From JBIOJM01 sp044450785 (GTDB lineage Bacteria > Planctomycetota > Planctomycetia > Isosphaerales > Isosphaeraceae): a DNA stretch of 64,000 bases. The stretch lies in NCBI GenBank assembly GCA_044450785.1, contig JBIOJM010000006.1, positions 1-64,000 on the forward strand. The letters are read 5' to 3'. How positions within the stretch are numbered: position 1 is the stretch's first letter; every line of letters starts with the position of its first letter. The position numbers and the translations under genes were made by a program. The notes beneath the pieces were generated by a model. The model did not search any database and was not told where the DNA came from. It saw only the letters and a program-made list of their open reading frames with translations. Of this stretch, positions 25,362 to 35,000 are shown in pieces.

Positions 25362-27779
25362 CTATCTCGAGCCGGGCGCATCCGTCGTGCGAGATTGGAC
25401 TACGGGGGGTGGAGACGGCAGCCGCGGTTGGTGGAGGACCTTGAACGATTCAGAGCCCTCCGTGACCTCGATCGCCTGGTCGGCGGCAACATCGCGGAAG
25501 GTCTGGCTCGTCTTGCTGGTCGGCCAGGTCACCGTCAACCGGACGACGGACCTGGCGTCGGCCAGGCCGATCGTCTCGACGAGGGAGTTGCCGCCGAAGC
25601 TGCCGTTATTGCCGATCACCCGAAAAATCGATCGCGGCGTGCCATCAGCCCCCTTCAGCTCGACCTGGATCCTGGCCCCCAGAGCTGAGCGGTTGGTCTT
25701 GGTGCCGACGAGCTTGACCTTGAGCCAGTGGCGGCCGTGGCCGGGGTTCTGGAACAAGATGTTGTATGCCTGGTCGCCCGGATAAGCCCCGCCGAGGACG
25801 ACGAACAGGTCGAGGTCACCGTCGCAATCCCAGTCGGCGAAGGAGACGCCGTGCCCCTTCTGGAGGTGGCCGGTGCGGGAGGACTCGGTCACGTCCTCGA
25901 AGCGGCGTCCTTCAACGTTCTTGAGCATCACATTGGGGACCAGGCCCGAGTAGGACATCCAGCCGGTTCCGAAGTAGGCGTCGAGGTAGCCGTCGTTGTC
26001 GATATCGCCGAAGTTCGCCCCCATCGCCGCGATGGGCCAGTCGAGGCCGGCCTCCAGGCTGACGTCGCGGAAGCCCTGGTCGCCGAGGTTGCGGTAGAGG
26101 CGTGGGTGGCTGGGATCCTTCCCTTTGAGGCCCAAGTAGTGGGCCACTATGTCCGCCCCGGGGGTATTGTAGTCGTTGACGAAGAGGTCGAGCCGGCCGT
26201 CATTGTCGAAATCCCAGAACCAGCAGGCGAACGAGTGTTCGTGGGATGGTCCGGCGACGCCGAGCTGGCTGGCGACGTCGTGGAAGGCGCCGTTGCCGTC
26301 GTTGTGGTAGAGGCGGCAGGGACCGTCGAGGTTTGAGACGAACAGGTCGAGGCGCCCGTCGCCGTCGTAGTCGCCCCACGCCGACCCCTTGGCGACGCGC
26401 TCATTGACGATACCGGCCGCGGCGGCGACGTCTTTGAACGTGCCGTCGCCCTGGTTGTGATAAAGCCGGCTGCGGTCGCTGGGGTTGGGCGCGTCGCTGT
26501 GAAACTCGCCGCAGACGAAGAGGTCGAGGCGGCCGTCGTTGTCGTAGTCGCCCCAGACGGCCGACTCGGTCGCGATTGGCTCGCCCAGACCACTGGCGAT
26601 CGTCACGTCCTCAAAGATCCCACCCCCCTTGTTCCGGAGCAGCGAGAGCCGGGCTGGCTTCTCCCAGGCGCCCCGGAGAAGAACGATGTCGGGGTTACCG
26701 TCATTGTCGAAATCGGCGCGGGCGAGATTCAGGGCATAAATCTGCTGGCTGAGGCCGGCCGCGGCCGAGCGATCTTCAAACGTGCCGTCCGCGCGGTTGA
26801 TGAACAGCGAGGCCCCCAGGTCGGAATCGATCGAGGTCGTGAGCAGGTCAGGCAGACCGTCTCCGTTGAAATCGTCGAAGATACTGCCTCCGGCCAGGTT
26901 CGGGCCCCTCACCCCCAGGCCGGCCCGGGGTGCGATGTTCTCGAATCGTCCCACGTCGAGCTTCGAGCGGAACGAGTCGGGCGGAATCAGAAAACCGGGC
27001 GGGACCCTCTTCGGATATTCGCCCAGCGTCATGTAGGCGATGTTCAGTAGCCAGCGGACGCGGAGGTCGCCGGGCGACCATTTCAGGTAGGCGATGAACT
27101 GCTTGACCGCCTCGCGCGAGCCCGCCTGCTGGGTGTGGACGGCGTCAGGCTCGAGGGGTAGGATGCAGCTCGAAGGGCCCAGGCACTCGAGGCAGTTCTC
27201 GATCTCGCCCCGCCGCAGCGCGGCGATGCCCAGCAGGGCGTGGATGTGAGCCTGAATATCCGGGGAAAACTCCGGCCTTCGGCTGAAATCCAGGGCCCGC
27301 TCGAGCCAGGAGGTGGCATCGGAGAGCCTGCCCTCGTACATGTAGAGGAAGGCAATCTGTCGCGCCAGCGGGACCGCCTTCAACACCTGCTCAAAAGTTG
27401 GGGGCGAGTTCAGATGGAGTTGATCGTACTGGGCTCGCAGGGCGGTAATCCCCCGGCGGCCCCGGCCCCGGCGAGCCTCGCGCAGGTCCTCCAGCGAGCG
27501 AGGGTCTCGGATCGCCCCGGTGAAGGGAAGGGCCGCGGTGAAGATATCGCCGTCGAGATCCGTCGTTTCGAGGTAAACCTGGGCCGAAGTCCCCGGGGCA
27601 TTGGGATCCGGAAAAGTCTCGAGGTGGGTCTTCGCCGCCGGAGGCGACGCCTCCGAATCGCCCTGGACGCTCTGAGGTGACTTTCCCCACCAATCCAGGC
27701 CGGTGATCCAGGCGACGACCCCCAAGGCAATCGCGACGCAGCAAATCCCCACGAGGACGAATCGGAGCAGAAAGCGCAT
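25362..27779 (-). CDS. TPR-FG-GAP-ASPIC/UnbV protein, paralogue 2
   Basis: An 805-residue exported protein. It has an N-terminal hydrophobic anchor (LLRFVLVGICCVAIALGVVAW), a GLDWWGKSPQSV stretch shared with paralogue 3, TPR-like helices (LYMYEGRLSDATSWLERAL) with the Cys motif ENCLECLGPSSCI, then FG-GAP blades (IFDDFNGDGLPDLLTTSI, WGDYDNDGRLDLFVCGEF) and a C-terminal ASPIC/UnbV domain (IQVELKGADGTPRSIF...VVRLTVTWPTSKTSQTF). The DNA of its second half is nearly identical to paralogue 4, but its N-terminal part resembles paralogue 3. The ATG at 27779 has GAGGGGGA upstream. Confidence 0.9.
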   Translation of the reverse strand: MRFLLRFVLVGICCVAIALGVVAWITGLDWWGKSPQSVQGDSEASPPAAKTHLETFPDPNAPGTSAQVYLETTDLDGDIFTAALPFTGAIRDPRSLEDLREARRGRGRRGITALRAQYDQLHLNSPPTFEQVLKAVPLARQIAFLYMYEGRLSDATSWLERALDFSRRPEFSPDIQAHIHALLGIAALRRGEIENCLECLGPSSCILPLEPDAVHTQQAGSREAVKQFIAYLKWSPGDLRVRWLLNIAYMTLGEYPKRVPPGFLIPPDSFRSKLDVGRFENIAPRAGLGVRGPNLAGGSIFDDFNGDGLPDLLTTSIDSDLGASLFINRADGTFEDRSAAAGLSQQIYALNLARADFDNDGNPDIVLLRGAWEKPARLSLLRNKGGGIFEDVTIASGLGEPIATESAVWGDYDNDGRLDLFVCGEFHSDAPNPSDRSRLYHNQGDGTFKDVAAAAGIVNERVAKGSAWGDYDGDGRLDLFVSNLDGPCRLYHNDGNGAFHDVASQLGVAGPSHEHSFACWFWDFDNDGRLDLFVNDYNTPGADIVAHYLGLKGKDPSHPRLYRNLGDQGFRDVSLEAGLDWPIAAMGANFGDIDNDGYLDAYFGTGWMSYSGLVPNVMLKNVEGRRFEDVTESSRTGHLQKGHGVSFADWDCDGDLDLFVVLGGAYPGDQAYNILFQNPGHGRHWLKVKLVGTKTNRSALGARIQVELKGADGTPRSIFRVIGNNGSFGGNSLVETIGLADARSVVRLTVTWPTSKTSQTFRDVAADQAIEVTEGSESFKVLHQPRLPSPPPVVQSRTTDAPGSR

Positions 27780-27881
27780 CGCTACTTCCCCCTCAAGGCA
27801 CCCCCACGGCTGGCCCAAAGCCGACGATCATCATTCCCTGGCCACATCAGTGCCATCGGACGCGCGGCTCATCACGATGGT

Positions 27882-27909
27882 CTTATCACCTCGATTGTTA
27901 CTACGTCAA
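27882..27909 (-). promoter_or_regulatory. Sigma70-like promoter for paralogue 2
   Basis: On the minus strand TTGACG is followed 16 bp later by GATAAG, about 100 bp upstream of the ATG at 27779. A TTGACG also lies upstream of paralogue 3 (about 30615-30625), but without a good -10 at normal spacing. This is inference from consensus only. Confidence 0.35.
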
Positions 27910-28076
27910 CGGCCCGGAAAAAGCCCCGAGATTCCAGTGCGAGCCCGAACGAATCTCATGACCCATCAATTGGAAGCCCTGTGGGTTGCATTTGTTCCCT
28001 CGTTACAAGAGACCCAGGGATCACAGCGCGGAGGACAGTCTCTGGCGACCGGATTGCCCAGTTCGCCGGGGCCGGC

Positions 28077-30497
28077 TCAGCGGGTAGGGGGCGGTAGCGG
28101 CAACGGCAGTTGGTGGAGGACCTTGAAGGAGTCGGAACCCTCCGTGATCTCGATCGCCTGGTCAGCTGCAACATCGCGGAAGGACTGGCTGGTCCTGCTG
28201 GTCGGCCAGTAGACAGTCAGCCGGGTGACGAACTTGGCATCGGCCAAGCCGATCGTCTCGACGAGGCTGTTGCCGCCGAAGCTGCCGTTGGTCCCGATCG
28301 TCCGGTTGATCGAGCGGGTCGCGCCATCGGCTCCCTTCAAGTCGACGCGGACCTTGGCCCCCAGGGCCGAGCGGTTGGTCTTGGTGCCGATGAGCTTGAC
28401 CTTGAGCCAGTGACGGCCGTGGCCGGGGTTCTGAAAGAGGGCACTGTAACCCTTGTCGCCCGGATAACCGCCGCCGAGGACGGTGAACAGGTCCAGGTCG
28501 CCGTCACAGTCCCAGTCGGCGAAGGACACGCCGTGCCCCTTCTGCAGGTGGCCGGTCCGGGTGGAGTCGGTCACGTCCTCGAAGCGGCGTCCGTCGACGT
28601 TCTTCAGCATCACATTGGGGACCAGGCCAGAGTAGGCCATCCAGCCGGTTCCCAGGTAGAGGTCGAGGAAACCGTCGTTGTCGATGTCGCCGCAGTTCAC
28701 CGACATCGACGCAATGGGCCGGTCGAGGCCGACCTCCCGGCTCACGTCCCGGAAACCTCCAGGCCCGAGGTTGCGATAGAGACGCGGTGGGCTCGAGGTC
28801 CCCACGTGGATTCCGCAATACCCCGCCACGATCTCGCCCTGGTTCGCCTTCCACTCGTTGATGAAAAGGTCGAGCCGGCCATCGTTGTCGAAGTCCCAGA
28901 ACAGACAGGGGAAACTCGTGATGAGCGGGGCGCCCGGGGACTTGTCCACGATGCCGACCTCTTGGGCGACGTCGCGGAAGGTGCCGTTCCCCTCGTTGTG
29001 GTATAATCGGACGGGTTTCTTGCCCATATTCGAAACGAAGAGGTCGAGCCGGTCATCGTCATCGTAGTCGCCCCAGACCGCCCCCTTGGCGTATCGCTCG
29101 TTGAGGACTCCGGCAAGGGCGGCGACATCGACGAACCTGCCGTTGCCGAGGTTGTGGTAGAGCCGGCAACGGTTGCGAGGGTCGGGTCGGCCGGCCGGCC
29201 CGCCGGAGGAGTCCTCCGCATACTCTCCGCAAACGAAGACGTCGACGAGGCCGTCGTTGTCATAGTCGCCCCAGGCGGCCGACTCGGACGCGATCGGTTC
29301 GCCCAGTCCGCTGGCGATGGTCACGTCCTCGAACACGCCGCCCCCCTTGTTGCGCAGCAGGGAGAGCCGGGCCGGCTTCTCCCACCCGCCGCGCAGCAGC
29401 AACACGTCGAGCTTGCCGTCGTTGTCGTAATCGGCGCGGGTGAGGTTCAATGCATAGACCTGGGTGTCAAGGCCCGCCGCCGTTGAACGGTTCTCAAACG
29501 TGCCGTCGCCTCGGTTGACGAACAGCGAGGCCCCTTGGTCGGCGGCGACCGAGGTCGTGAGCAGGTCGGGTAGGCCGTCGCCGTTGAAATCATCGCAGAT
29601 GCTGCCACCGGCCAGGCCCGGTCCTCTCACCCCCAGGCCGACCCTGGGCGCGACGTTCTCGAACCGGCCCACCTCAATCTTCGAGCGGAACCGGTCGAGC
29701 GTGATCAAGTACGCCGGGGGCACTTTCTCCGGGTACTCGCCCAGCGTCATGTAAGCGATGTTCAGCAGCCAGCGGATGCGGAGGTCGTCCGGCCATTCCT
29801 CAAGGTAGGCGGTGAACTGCTGGACCGCCTCGCGCGAGCCTGCTTGCTTGGTGTGGAACGCCTCACGCACAATCGGGAAGATGCAGCTCGAAGGGCCCAG
29901 ACAATCGAGGCAGTTCTCGATCTCTCCCCGCCGCAGCGCGGCGATGCCCAGCAGAGCACGCAAGTAGGCTCGGTCCTCCGCCGAAACGCCCGATGTCCGG
30001 CTCAGTGCCAGCCCCCGCTCCAGCCATGACTTGGCCTCGGCGAACCTCCCCTCGTACATCTCGAGGAAGGCGATGGCCCGCCAAGTTCGGATTGCCAGGG
30101 TGGCTTGTTCCGCGGTCGGAGGCGAATCGAGCGCGAGGTTATCCGCCCTTGCCCGCCAGTATCCCAGCCCGCGGCGGCTCCGCCCCAGGATCGCCTGTTG
30201 CCACTCCTCCAGCGATCCCTCGTCTCGGACCGGGCCCATGAACCCCGCGGCCGTTTGAAAAACGCCACTGTCAAAGTCATCTCGAGAAATAAATACTATT
30301 TTCGACGTCCCCGGGGCGTTGGGGTCCGGAAATGTCTCCAGTTGGGTGTTCACCGCCGGCGTCGACGCCTCTGATGCGCCACGGACACTCTGAGGTGTCT
30401 TCCCCCACCAATCAAGGCCGCTGATCCAGGCAACCGTAGCCAGAGCAATCGCGATGCAGCAGAACCCGGCGAGAACGATCCGGAACGAAGAGCGCAT
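28077..30497 (-). CDS. TPR-FG-GAP-ASPIC/UnbV protein, paralogue 3
   Basis: An 806-residue paralogue: N-terminal anchor (SFRIVLAGFCCIAIALATVAW), GLDWWGKTPQSV, ETFPDPNAPGTS, TPR-like helices (LEMYEGRFAEAKSWLERGLAL), the Cys motif ENCLDCLGPSSCIFPI, FG-GAP blades (ICDDFNGDGLPDLLTTSV onward) and an ASPIC/UnbV tail. In the fourth blade region it departs from paralogues 2 and 4 (FINEWKANQGEIVAGYCGIH), an example of blade-level divergence. The ATG at 30497 follows GAGGGG. The distance to the next gene upstream is about 320 bp, so it probably has its own promoter. Confidence 0.9.
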   Translation of the reverse strand: MRSSFRIVLAGFCCIAIALATVAWISGLDWWGKTPQSVRGASEASTPAVNTQLETFPDPNAPGTSKIVFISRDDFDSGVFQTAAGFMGPVRDEGSLEEWQQAILGRSRRGLGYWRARADNLALDSPPTAEQATLAIRTWRAIAFLEMYEGRFAEAKSWLERGLALSRTSGVSAEDRAYLRALLGIAALRRGEIENCLDCLGPSSCIFPIVREAFHTKQAGSREAVQQFTAYLEEWPDDLRIRWLLNIAYMTLGEYPEKVPPAYLITLDRFRSKIEVGRFENVAPRVGLGVRGPGLAGGSICDDFNGDGLPDLLTTSVAADQGASLFVNRGDGTFENRSTAAGLDTQVYALNLTRADYDNDGKLDVLLLRGGWEKPARLSLLRNKGGGVFEDVTIASGLGEPIASESAAWGDYDNDGLVDVFVCGEYAEDSSGGPAGRPDPRNRCRLYHNLGNGRFVDVAALAGVLNERYAKGAVWGDYDDDDRLDLFVSNMGKKPVRLYHNEGNGTFRDVAQEVGIVDKSPGAPLITSFPCLFWDFDNDGRLDLFINEWKANQGEIVAGYCGIHVGTSSPPRLYRNLGPGGFRDVSREVGLDRPIASMSVNCGDIDNDGFLDLYLGTGWMAYSGLVPNVMLKNVDGRRFEDVTDSTRTGHLQKGHGVSFADWDCDGDLDLFTVLGGGYPGDKGYSALFQNPGHGRHWLKVKLIGTKTNRSALGAKVRVDLKGADGATRSINRTIGTNGSFGGNSLVETIGLADAKFVTRLTVYWPTSRTSQSFRDVAADQAIEITEGSDSFKVLHQLPLPLPPPTR

Positions 30498-30816
30498 CGC
30501 GACTCACCCCTCAAGGAACCCAACCGGCTGGTTCAAAGGGCGCACACAAAGCCTGCCGCGTTCGGCACCGGCCGCCTCCCGATTGGCGCGGTCCGAGTTC
30601 CCTAAGATTTATTTGCGTCAACTGGCCGGGACTCAGCCCGGAATTCCGACGTCATTCCACGAATCCCGTGTTAAACGATCGAACTGATCTGTTCCCAAAA
30701 CATTTTTTTGAAACAGGCCCAATGATCGTGGACAACGGAACTGGGGCCAGATTCGATGAACTTCATCACTGCGTGGTTGGTTGCTGAACTCGGTTGTCAG
30801 GTCAGTGAGAGTTGGC
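30498..30816. other. Intergenic between paralogues 3 and 4
   Basis: About 320 bp with short shadows only. It contains TTGACG and an A/T-rich AAATAAATC stretch upstream of paralogue 3 (about 30600-30625, minus strand) and an A/T-rich AAACATTTTTTTGAAAC segment (about 30695-30715). No gene is supported. Confidence 0.45.
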
Positions 30817-33225
30817 TCAGTGCGATGGGGAAGGGATCGGCGGCTGGTGGAGGACCCTGAATGAGTGGGTGCCCTCGGTGATCTCGATCGCCTGGCCAGC
30901 CGCAACGTCGCGGAAGGATTGGCTTGTCCTGCTGGTCGGCCAGTACACAGTCAACCGGGTAACGAACTTGGCGCCGGCCAGGCCGATCGTCTCGACCAGG
31001 GAGTTGCCACCGAAGCTGCTGTTGTTGCCGATCACCCGGTAAATCGACCGCGGTGCGCCATCGGGCCCTTTCAACTCGACCTGGAGCCTGGCCCCGAGTG
31101 CCGAACGGTTGGTCCTGGTGCCGACGAGCTTGACCTTGAGCCAGTGGCGGCCGTGGCCAGGGTTCTGGAACAAGATGTTGTATGCCTGGTCGCCTGGGGA
31201 AATGCCGCCGAGGACGACGAAGAGGTCGAGATCGCCGTCACAATCCCAATCGGCGAACGAGACGCCATGCCCCTTTTGGAGGTGGCCGGTGCGGGAGGAC
31301 TCGGTCACGTCCTCGAAGCGCCGTCCTTCGACGTTCTTGAGCATGACATTGGGGACCAATCCCGAATACGACATCCAGCCGGTTCCGAAGTAGGCGTCGA
31401 GGTAGCCGTCGTTGTCGACGTCGCCGAAGTTCGCCCCCATCGCCGCGATGGGCCAGTCGAGGCCGGCCTCCAGGCTGACGTCGCGGAAGCCCTGGTCGCC
31501 GAGGTTGCGGTAGAGGCGTGGGTGGCTGGGGTCCTTCCCTTTGAGGCCCAAGTAGTGGGCCACGACGTCCGCCCCGGGGGTGCTGTAGTCGTTGACGAAG
31601 AGGTCGAGCCGGCCGTCATTATCGAAGTCCCAGAACCAGCAGGCGAACGAGTGTTCGTGGGATGGCCCGGCGACTCCGAGCTGGCTGGCGACGTCGTGGA
31701 AGGTGCCGTTGCCGTCGTTGTGGTAGAGGCGGCAGGGACCGTCGAAGTTGGAGACGAAGAGGTCGAGGCGGCCGTCGCCGTCGTAGTCGCCCCAGGCCGA
31801 CCCCTTGGCGCACCGTTCGTTGGTGACACCAGCCGCGACGGCGACGTTTTCGAACGTGCCATTGCCACTGTTATGATAGAGCCGGCAGCGGTTGCGTGGG
31901 TCCAGGAGGGAAGTCCCGGGGTCGCTGGCGGGAGACGTGTACTCGCCACAGACGAACAAGTCGACCAATCCGTCGTCGTCGTAGTCGCCCCAGGCGGCCG
32001 ACTCGGTGGAGAGCGGCTCGCCCAGACCACTGGCGATTGTCACGTCATCGAAGATGCCGGCTCCGTTGTTCCGCAGCAGCGAGAGCCGCATCGGGTTCTC
32101 CGAGGCGCCGCGCAACAGGAGAACATCGAGGTCGCCGTCGTTGTCGAAGTCGACCTGGCTGACGTTCACAGCGTAGACCTGATCGCCGAGACCCGCCGCG
32201 GCAGACCGATCTTCAAAGCCACCATCACCGCGGTTGACGTACAGTGTGGCCCCCAGCCCGGCGTCGAGCGAAGTGGTGAAAAGGTCGGTTAGACCGTCGC
32301 CGGTGAAATCGTCGAAGACGCTGCCGCCGGCCAGGTTTGGGCCTCTCGAGTTCAGGCCGGCCCGCGGCGCCACGTTGTCGAACCGGCCCACGTCGATCTT
32401 CGAGCGAAACCGGTCGAGTGGGATCAGGTGCGCCGGGGGCACCTTGGCGGGATACTCGCCCAGCGTCATGTAGGCGAGGTTCAACAGCCAGCGGATGCGA
32501 AGGTCGTCCGGCCACTTCTCCAGGTAGGCGGTGAAGTGCTTGATCGCCGCGCGCGAGCCGGCCTGCTGGGTGTGGATGGCCTCACGCTCGATGGGGAAGA
32601 TACCGCTCGACGGGCGAAAGCTCGCGACCTGGTTGTCGACCTCGCCCTGGCGCATGGCAACAATTCCTTGCAGGGCCATCAGCTCGGCCCGGACTCGAGG
32701 AGGGAGACCACCGGTCCGACGGACCTCCAGGGACTTCTGAAACGACGCGGCGGCCTCGGAGAACCGGCCCTCGTACATCTCGAGCAGACCGATTTGGTAA
32801 AGGAGCTGGCCCTCGTAGGCCAACGGCTCTCTTGGTGTTCGAGGTCCGAGGCGGAGGTGATCGAGCTCCGCCCGCAAGACGGCAAGCCCCACTCGGCCCC
32901 GCGCCCGGATCACCTCGCGCAGTCCCCGCGGAAAGCCAGGCCCCGGGATCGAGCCCGTGTACTGCCTGGCCATGCCGAAGCCGCCGTCATCGATCTGATC
33001 TCGGTCGATGATGCGTCCACCCGGCTTCGGCAACGCGTCGGTATCCTGAGGCATCCCCTGGCCCGGCAGGGACGGCTGAGTCTCTGGGTGGCCCGGCAAG
33101 AGCGGCGCAGGTCGCCAACCCATCTGCCGGTCCGGCATCACGACCGAGATCACCACGAAGGCCGCACCCGCGCCAACCGCGGCGCAAGACAGCCCGATGA
33201 GAGCGAACCGGACCACCGTGCTCAT
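30817..33225 (-). CDS. TPR-FG-GAP-ASPIC/UnbV protein, paralogue 4 (Cys motif lost)
   Basis: An 802-residue paralogue with a leader (RFALIGLSCAAVGAGAAFVVI), TPR-like helices (LEMYEGRFSEAAASFQKSL), FG-GAP blades (VFDDFTGDGLTDLFTTSL, NVSQVDFDNDGDLDVLLLRG) and an ASPIC/UnbV end. Where the other three have ENC..CLGPSSCI, this one reads VDNQVASFRPSSGIF, so all three cysteines are gone. Its second half is almost identical to paralogue 2 in DNA and protein; its extreme C-terminus (AKFVTRLTVYWPTSRTSQSF) instead matches paralogue 3. The ATG at 33225 follows GAGGGAG. Confidence 0.9.
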   Translation of the reverse strand: MSTVVRFALIGLSCAAVGAGAAFVVISVVMPDRQMGWRPAPLLPGHPETQPSLPGQGMPQDTDALPKPGGRIIDRDQIDDGGFGMARQYTGSIPGPGFPRGLREVIRARGRVGLAVLRAELDHLRLGPRTPREPLAYEGQLLYQIGLLEMYEGRFSEAAASFQKSLEVRRTGGLPPRVRAELMALQGIVAMRQGEVDNQVASFRPSSGIFPIEREAIHTQQAGSRAAIKHFTAYLEKWPDDLRIRWLLNLAYMTLGEYPAKVPPAHLIPLDRFRSKIDVGRFDNVAPRAGLNSRGPNLAGGSVFDDFTGDGLTDLFTTSLDAGLGATLYVNRGDGGFEDRSAAAGLGDQVYAVNVSQVDFDNDGDLDVLLLRGASENPMRLSLLRNNGAGIFDDVTIASGLGEPLSTESAAWGDYDDDGLVDLFVCGEYTSPASDPGTSLLDPRNRCRLYHNSGNGTFENVAVAAGVTNERCAKGSAWGDYDGDGRLDLFVSNFDGPCRLYHNDGNGTFHDVASQLGVAGPSHEHSFACWFWDFDNDGRLDLFVNDYSTPGADVVAHYLGLKGKDPSHPRLYRNLGDQGFRDVSLEAGLDWPIAAMGANFGDVDNDGYLDAYFGTGWMSYSGLVPNVMLKNVEGRRFEDVTESSRTGHLQKGHGVSFADWDCDGDLDLFVVLGGISPGDQAYNILFQNPGHGRHWLKVKLVGTRTNRSALGARLQVELKGPDGAPRSIYRVIGNNSSFGGNSLVETIGLAGAKFVTRLTVYWPTSRTSQSFRDVAAGQAIEITEGTHSFRVLHQPPIPSPSH

Positions 33226-33356
33226 CGATCGTGCTCCCTCATGGATAGAGCGCTGCCCGGATCACGACATTCGCCCTCCTGAACGGGAAAGTGCCCCGCG
33301 GACTGGACGTTCGGGGTGAGTCATCCGGGCGGGCTCGGGCGTGTCACCCCGCAGTT

Positions 33357-35000
33357 TCAACGTGGCCCGTTCAGGCCAAGATATCCAACTCGGTAATTGT
33401 ACGCGATGAGATCCTGCCACTCGCCGTCATAGACATTGGCGTTCTGGCCGTCCGCGGAAACCGCCGGCAGCCAAAGGTCCGGTTTCAGGTCACTCAATTG
33501 GTTTACGGAGATCAGATAGTCGATCGTGGCCTCTCTCGATTTCGAGATTTCCGAGAACAGCTCGAGCTCGATCTCGGACTTGGCCTGGATCGGAATCCGC
33601 CCGGAGAACAAAACGGTCTTATCGGCCCATTGGACCTGGTAAGCGGTCGGTGCCAGACCTCGCCCCCGGAGCGGCAGCGTGGTCACCTTGAACCAACCTT
33701 GATCGGGTAATTGCTCCGCCGAGAGCACGGCCGTTCCGGCTGGACAGGATTTCCTGATTCGCTCGAGCCCGGCAGCCGGGGCCACCACGATCGGGTGGCA
33801 CTGCTCGACCAGCTCGCTGAGCCCGGCCGTCTGTTCCCCGCCGCAGGCAGTGAGCAAGACCGCGGTCGGATTCACCGGCTCACGACCGAGCTGCTCGAGA
33901 CGGGTCTTCACCAACTTGATCAGGCCCGGCCCACCGGGGGCGTCCACGAGGAAGAACTGCGACGAAGCGAAGAAGCCGTAGACAGTCGCGCCCTTGAAGT
34001 CGCCGAGGTAATACAGGTCCGGCAGCAGCCGTTTTGGATCGCCGTCCAGAAAGTCGGGACCGTCGGTCTCATATCGGTCCAGCAGCGTCTCCAGGTCGCG
34101 GATACCCTGATCGAGCAGTCGTGCCCATCGCGCTCGCGTCAAGCAAGGGCTCTGGGGTGTCGGGTCCGCGGCCGGGTGGCCGGGTAGCACGAGGTCGGGA
34201 ACCGGCAATGCCCGCAGCTCGCGGAGGGAGGAAAGGTAGGTCTTGGCGTCGCCACGGTAACGAGGTGACAGATAGGCCGAATAGGTTCCCAGCGGCTTCC
34301 GCTTCTGCGAGTGGGGTTGCTCGTCACCAGCCAGCATCAAGATCACATCGCCCGCGAACAGAGCGCGGAGATTCGATCGCTCCATGAGATAACAGATGCT
34401 TCCCGGAGTATGGCCCGGCATGGCCAGGGCGCGAAAGCGGACGTCACCGAAGGTGATCGACTCACCGCCGTCGAGCTCGACGTCCACCGTGGTCGGGTGG
34501 GGTTGATCGTGGGGCCTGTAGAAGGTGCTGAAGAAAGCCTCGCGCGGCCCCCCAGCCTTCAAGACCGCCGCATCACCCACGCCGGCAAACACTTTCGCCC
34601 CGGTCGCCGCTCGCAAGTGCTCCGCCCCTCCACAATGGTCTCCATGGGCGTGAGTGAGCAGGACGGCGCGCAGGCCCTTCCAGTCAAGCCCGAGCTTCGC
34701 CATCTGCGACTTGAGTGGCTGCGCGTCGCTTTGGAGGCCCGAATCAACCAGGACCAGCCCTTCCGAAGTTTCGACCACGTAGGCCGCGGACGGCTCCAAA
34801 CCTCCCAGGAGATGGATTCCCCCCCCGAGCGTGATCGCGGCGGGGACCAAGAGTGGCACGGAGTTGGCGGCGAGACGGGGCCCCCGCCAGGCACGATGCC
34901 CGAAGAAGCCAGCGAGAACGACCGAAGCCCCGAGCACCAAGGTCAGACTACCCACTTGCCAGGTACGCCACCCTCTGAAACGAATCTTGGATCCCTGCAT
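33357..35000 (-). CDS. Metallo-beta-lactamase-fold hydrolase with second degenerate MBL half
   Basis: A 547-residue protein: N-terminal membrane segment (VGSLTLVLGASVVLAGFFG), then an MBL domain with LLTHAHGDHCGG near residues 113-124 (zinc ligands H-x-H-x-D-H), MPGHTPGS and LFAGDVIL. The second half repeats the fold pattern (VYGFFASSQFFLVDAPGG), but the metal motif reads LLTACGGEQTAG, so it is probably catalytically dead. The ATG at 35000 is preferred over 35045. Likely a membrane-anchored hydrolase facing the periplasm; substrate unknown. The upstream intergenic of about 440 bp precedes a divergent lipoprotein/DUF1559 unit. Confidence 0.85.
   Translation of the reverse strand: MQGSKIRFRGWRTWQVGSLTLVLGASVVLAGFFGHRAWRGPRLAANSVPLLVPAAITLGGGIHLLGGLEPSAAYVVETSEGLVLVDSGLQSDAQPLKSQMAKLGLDWKGLRAVLLTHAHGDHCGGAEHLRAATGAKVFAGVGDAAVLKAGGPREAFFSTFYRPHDQPHPTTVDVELDGGESITFGDVRFRALAMPGHTPGSICYLMERSNLRALFAGDVILMLAGDEQPHSQKRKPLGTYSAYLSPRYRGDAKTYLSSLRELRALPVPDLVLPGHPAADPTPQSPCLTRARWARLLDQGIRDLETLLDRYETDGPDFLDGDPKRLLPDLYYLGDFKGATVYGFFASSQFFLVDAPGGPGLIKLVKTRLEQLGREPVNPTAVLLTACGGEQTAGLSELVEQCHPIVVAPAAGLERIRKSCPAGTAVLSAEQLPDQGWFKVTTLPLRGRGLAPTAYQVQWADKTVLFSGRIPIQAKSEIELELFSEISKSREATIDYLISVNQLSDLKPDLWLPAVSADGQNANVYDGEWQDLIAYNYRVGYLGLNGPR

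Noticed and set aside
30865..32292. 475-residue plus-strand ORF with VVVDEEVEPAV-like repeats
   Set aside because: Periodicity is the antisense image of FG-GAP repeats in paralogue 4.
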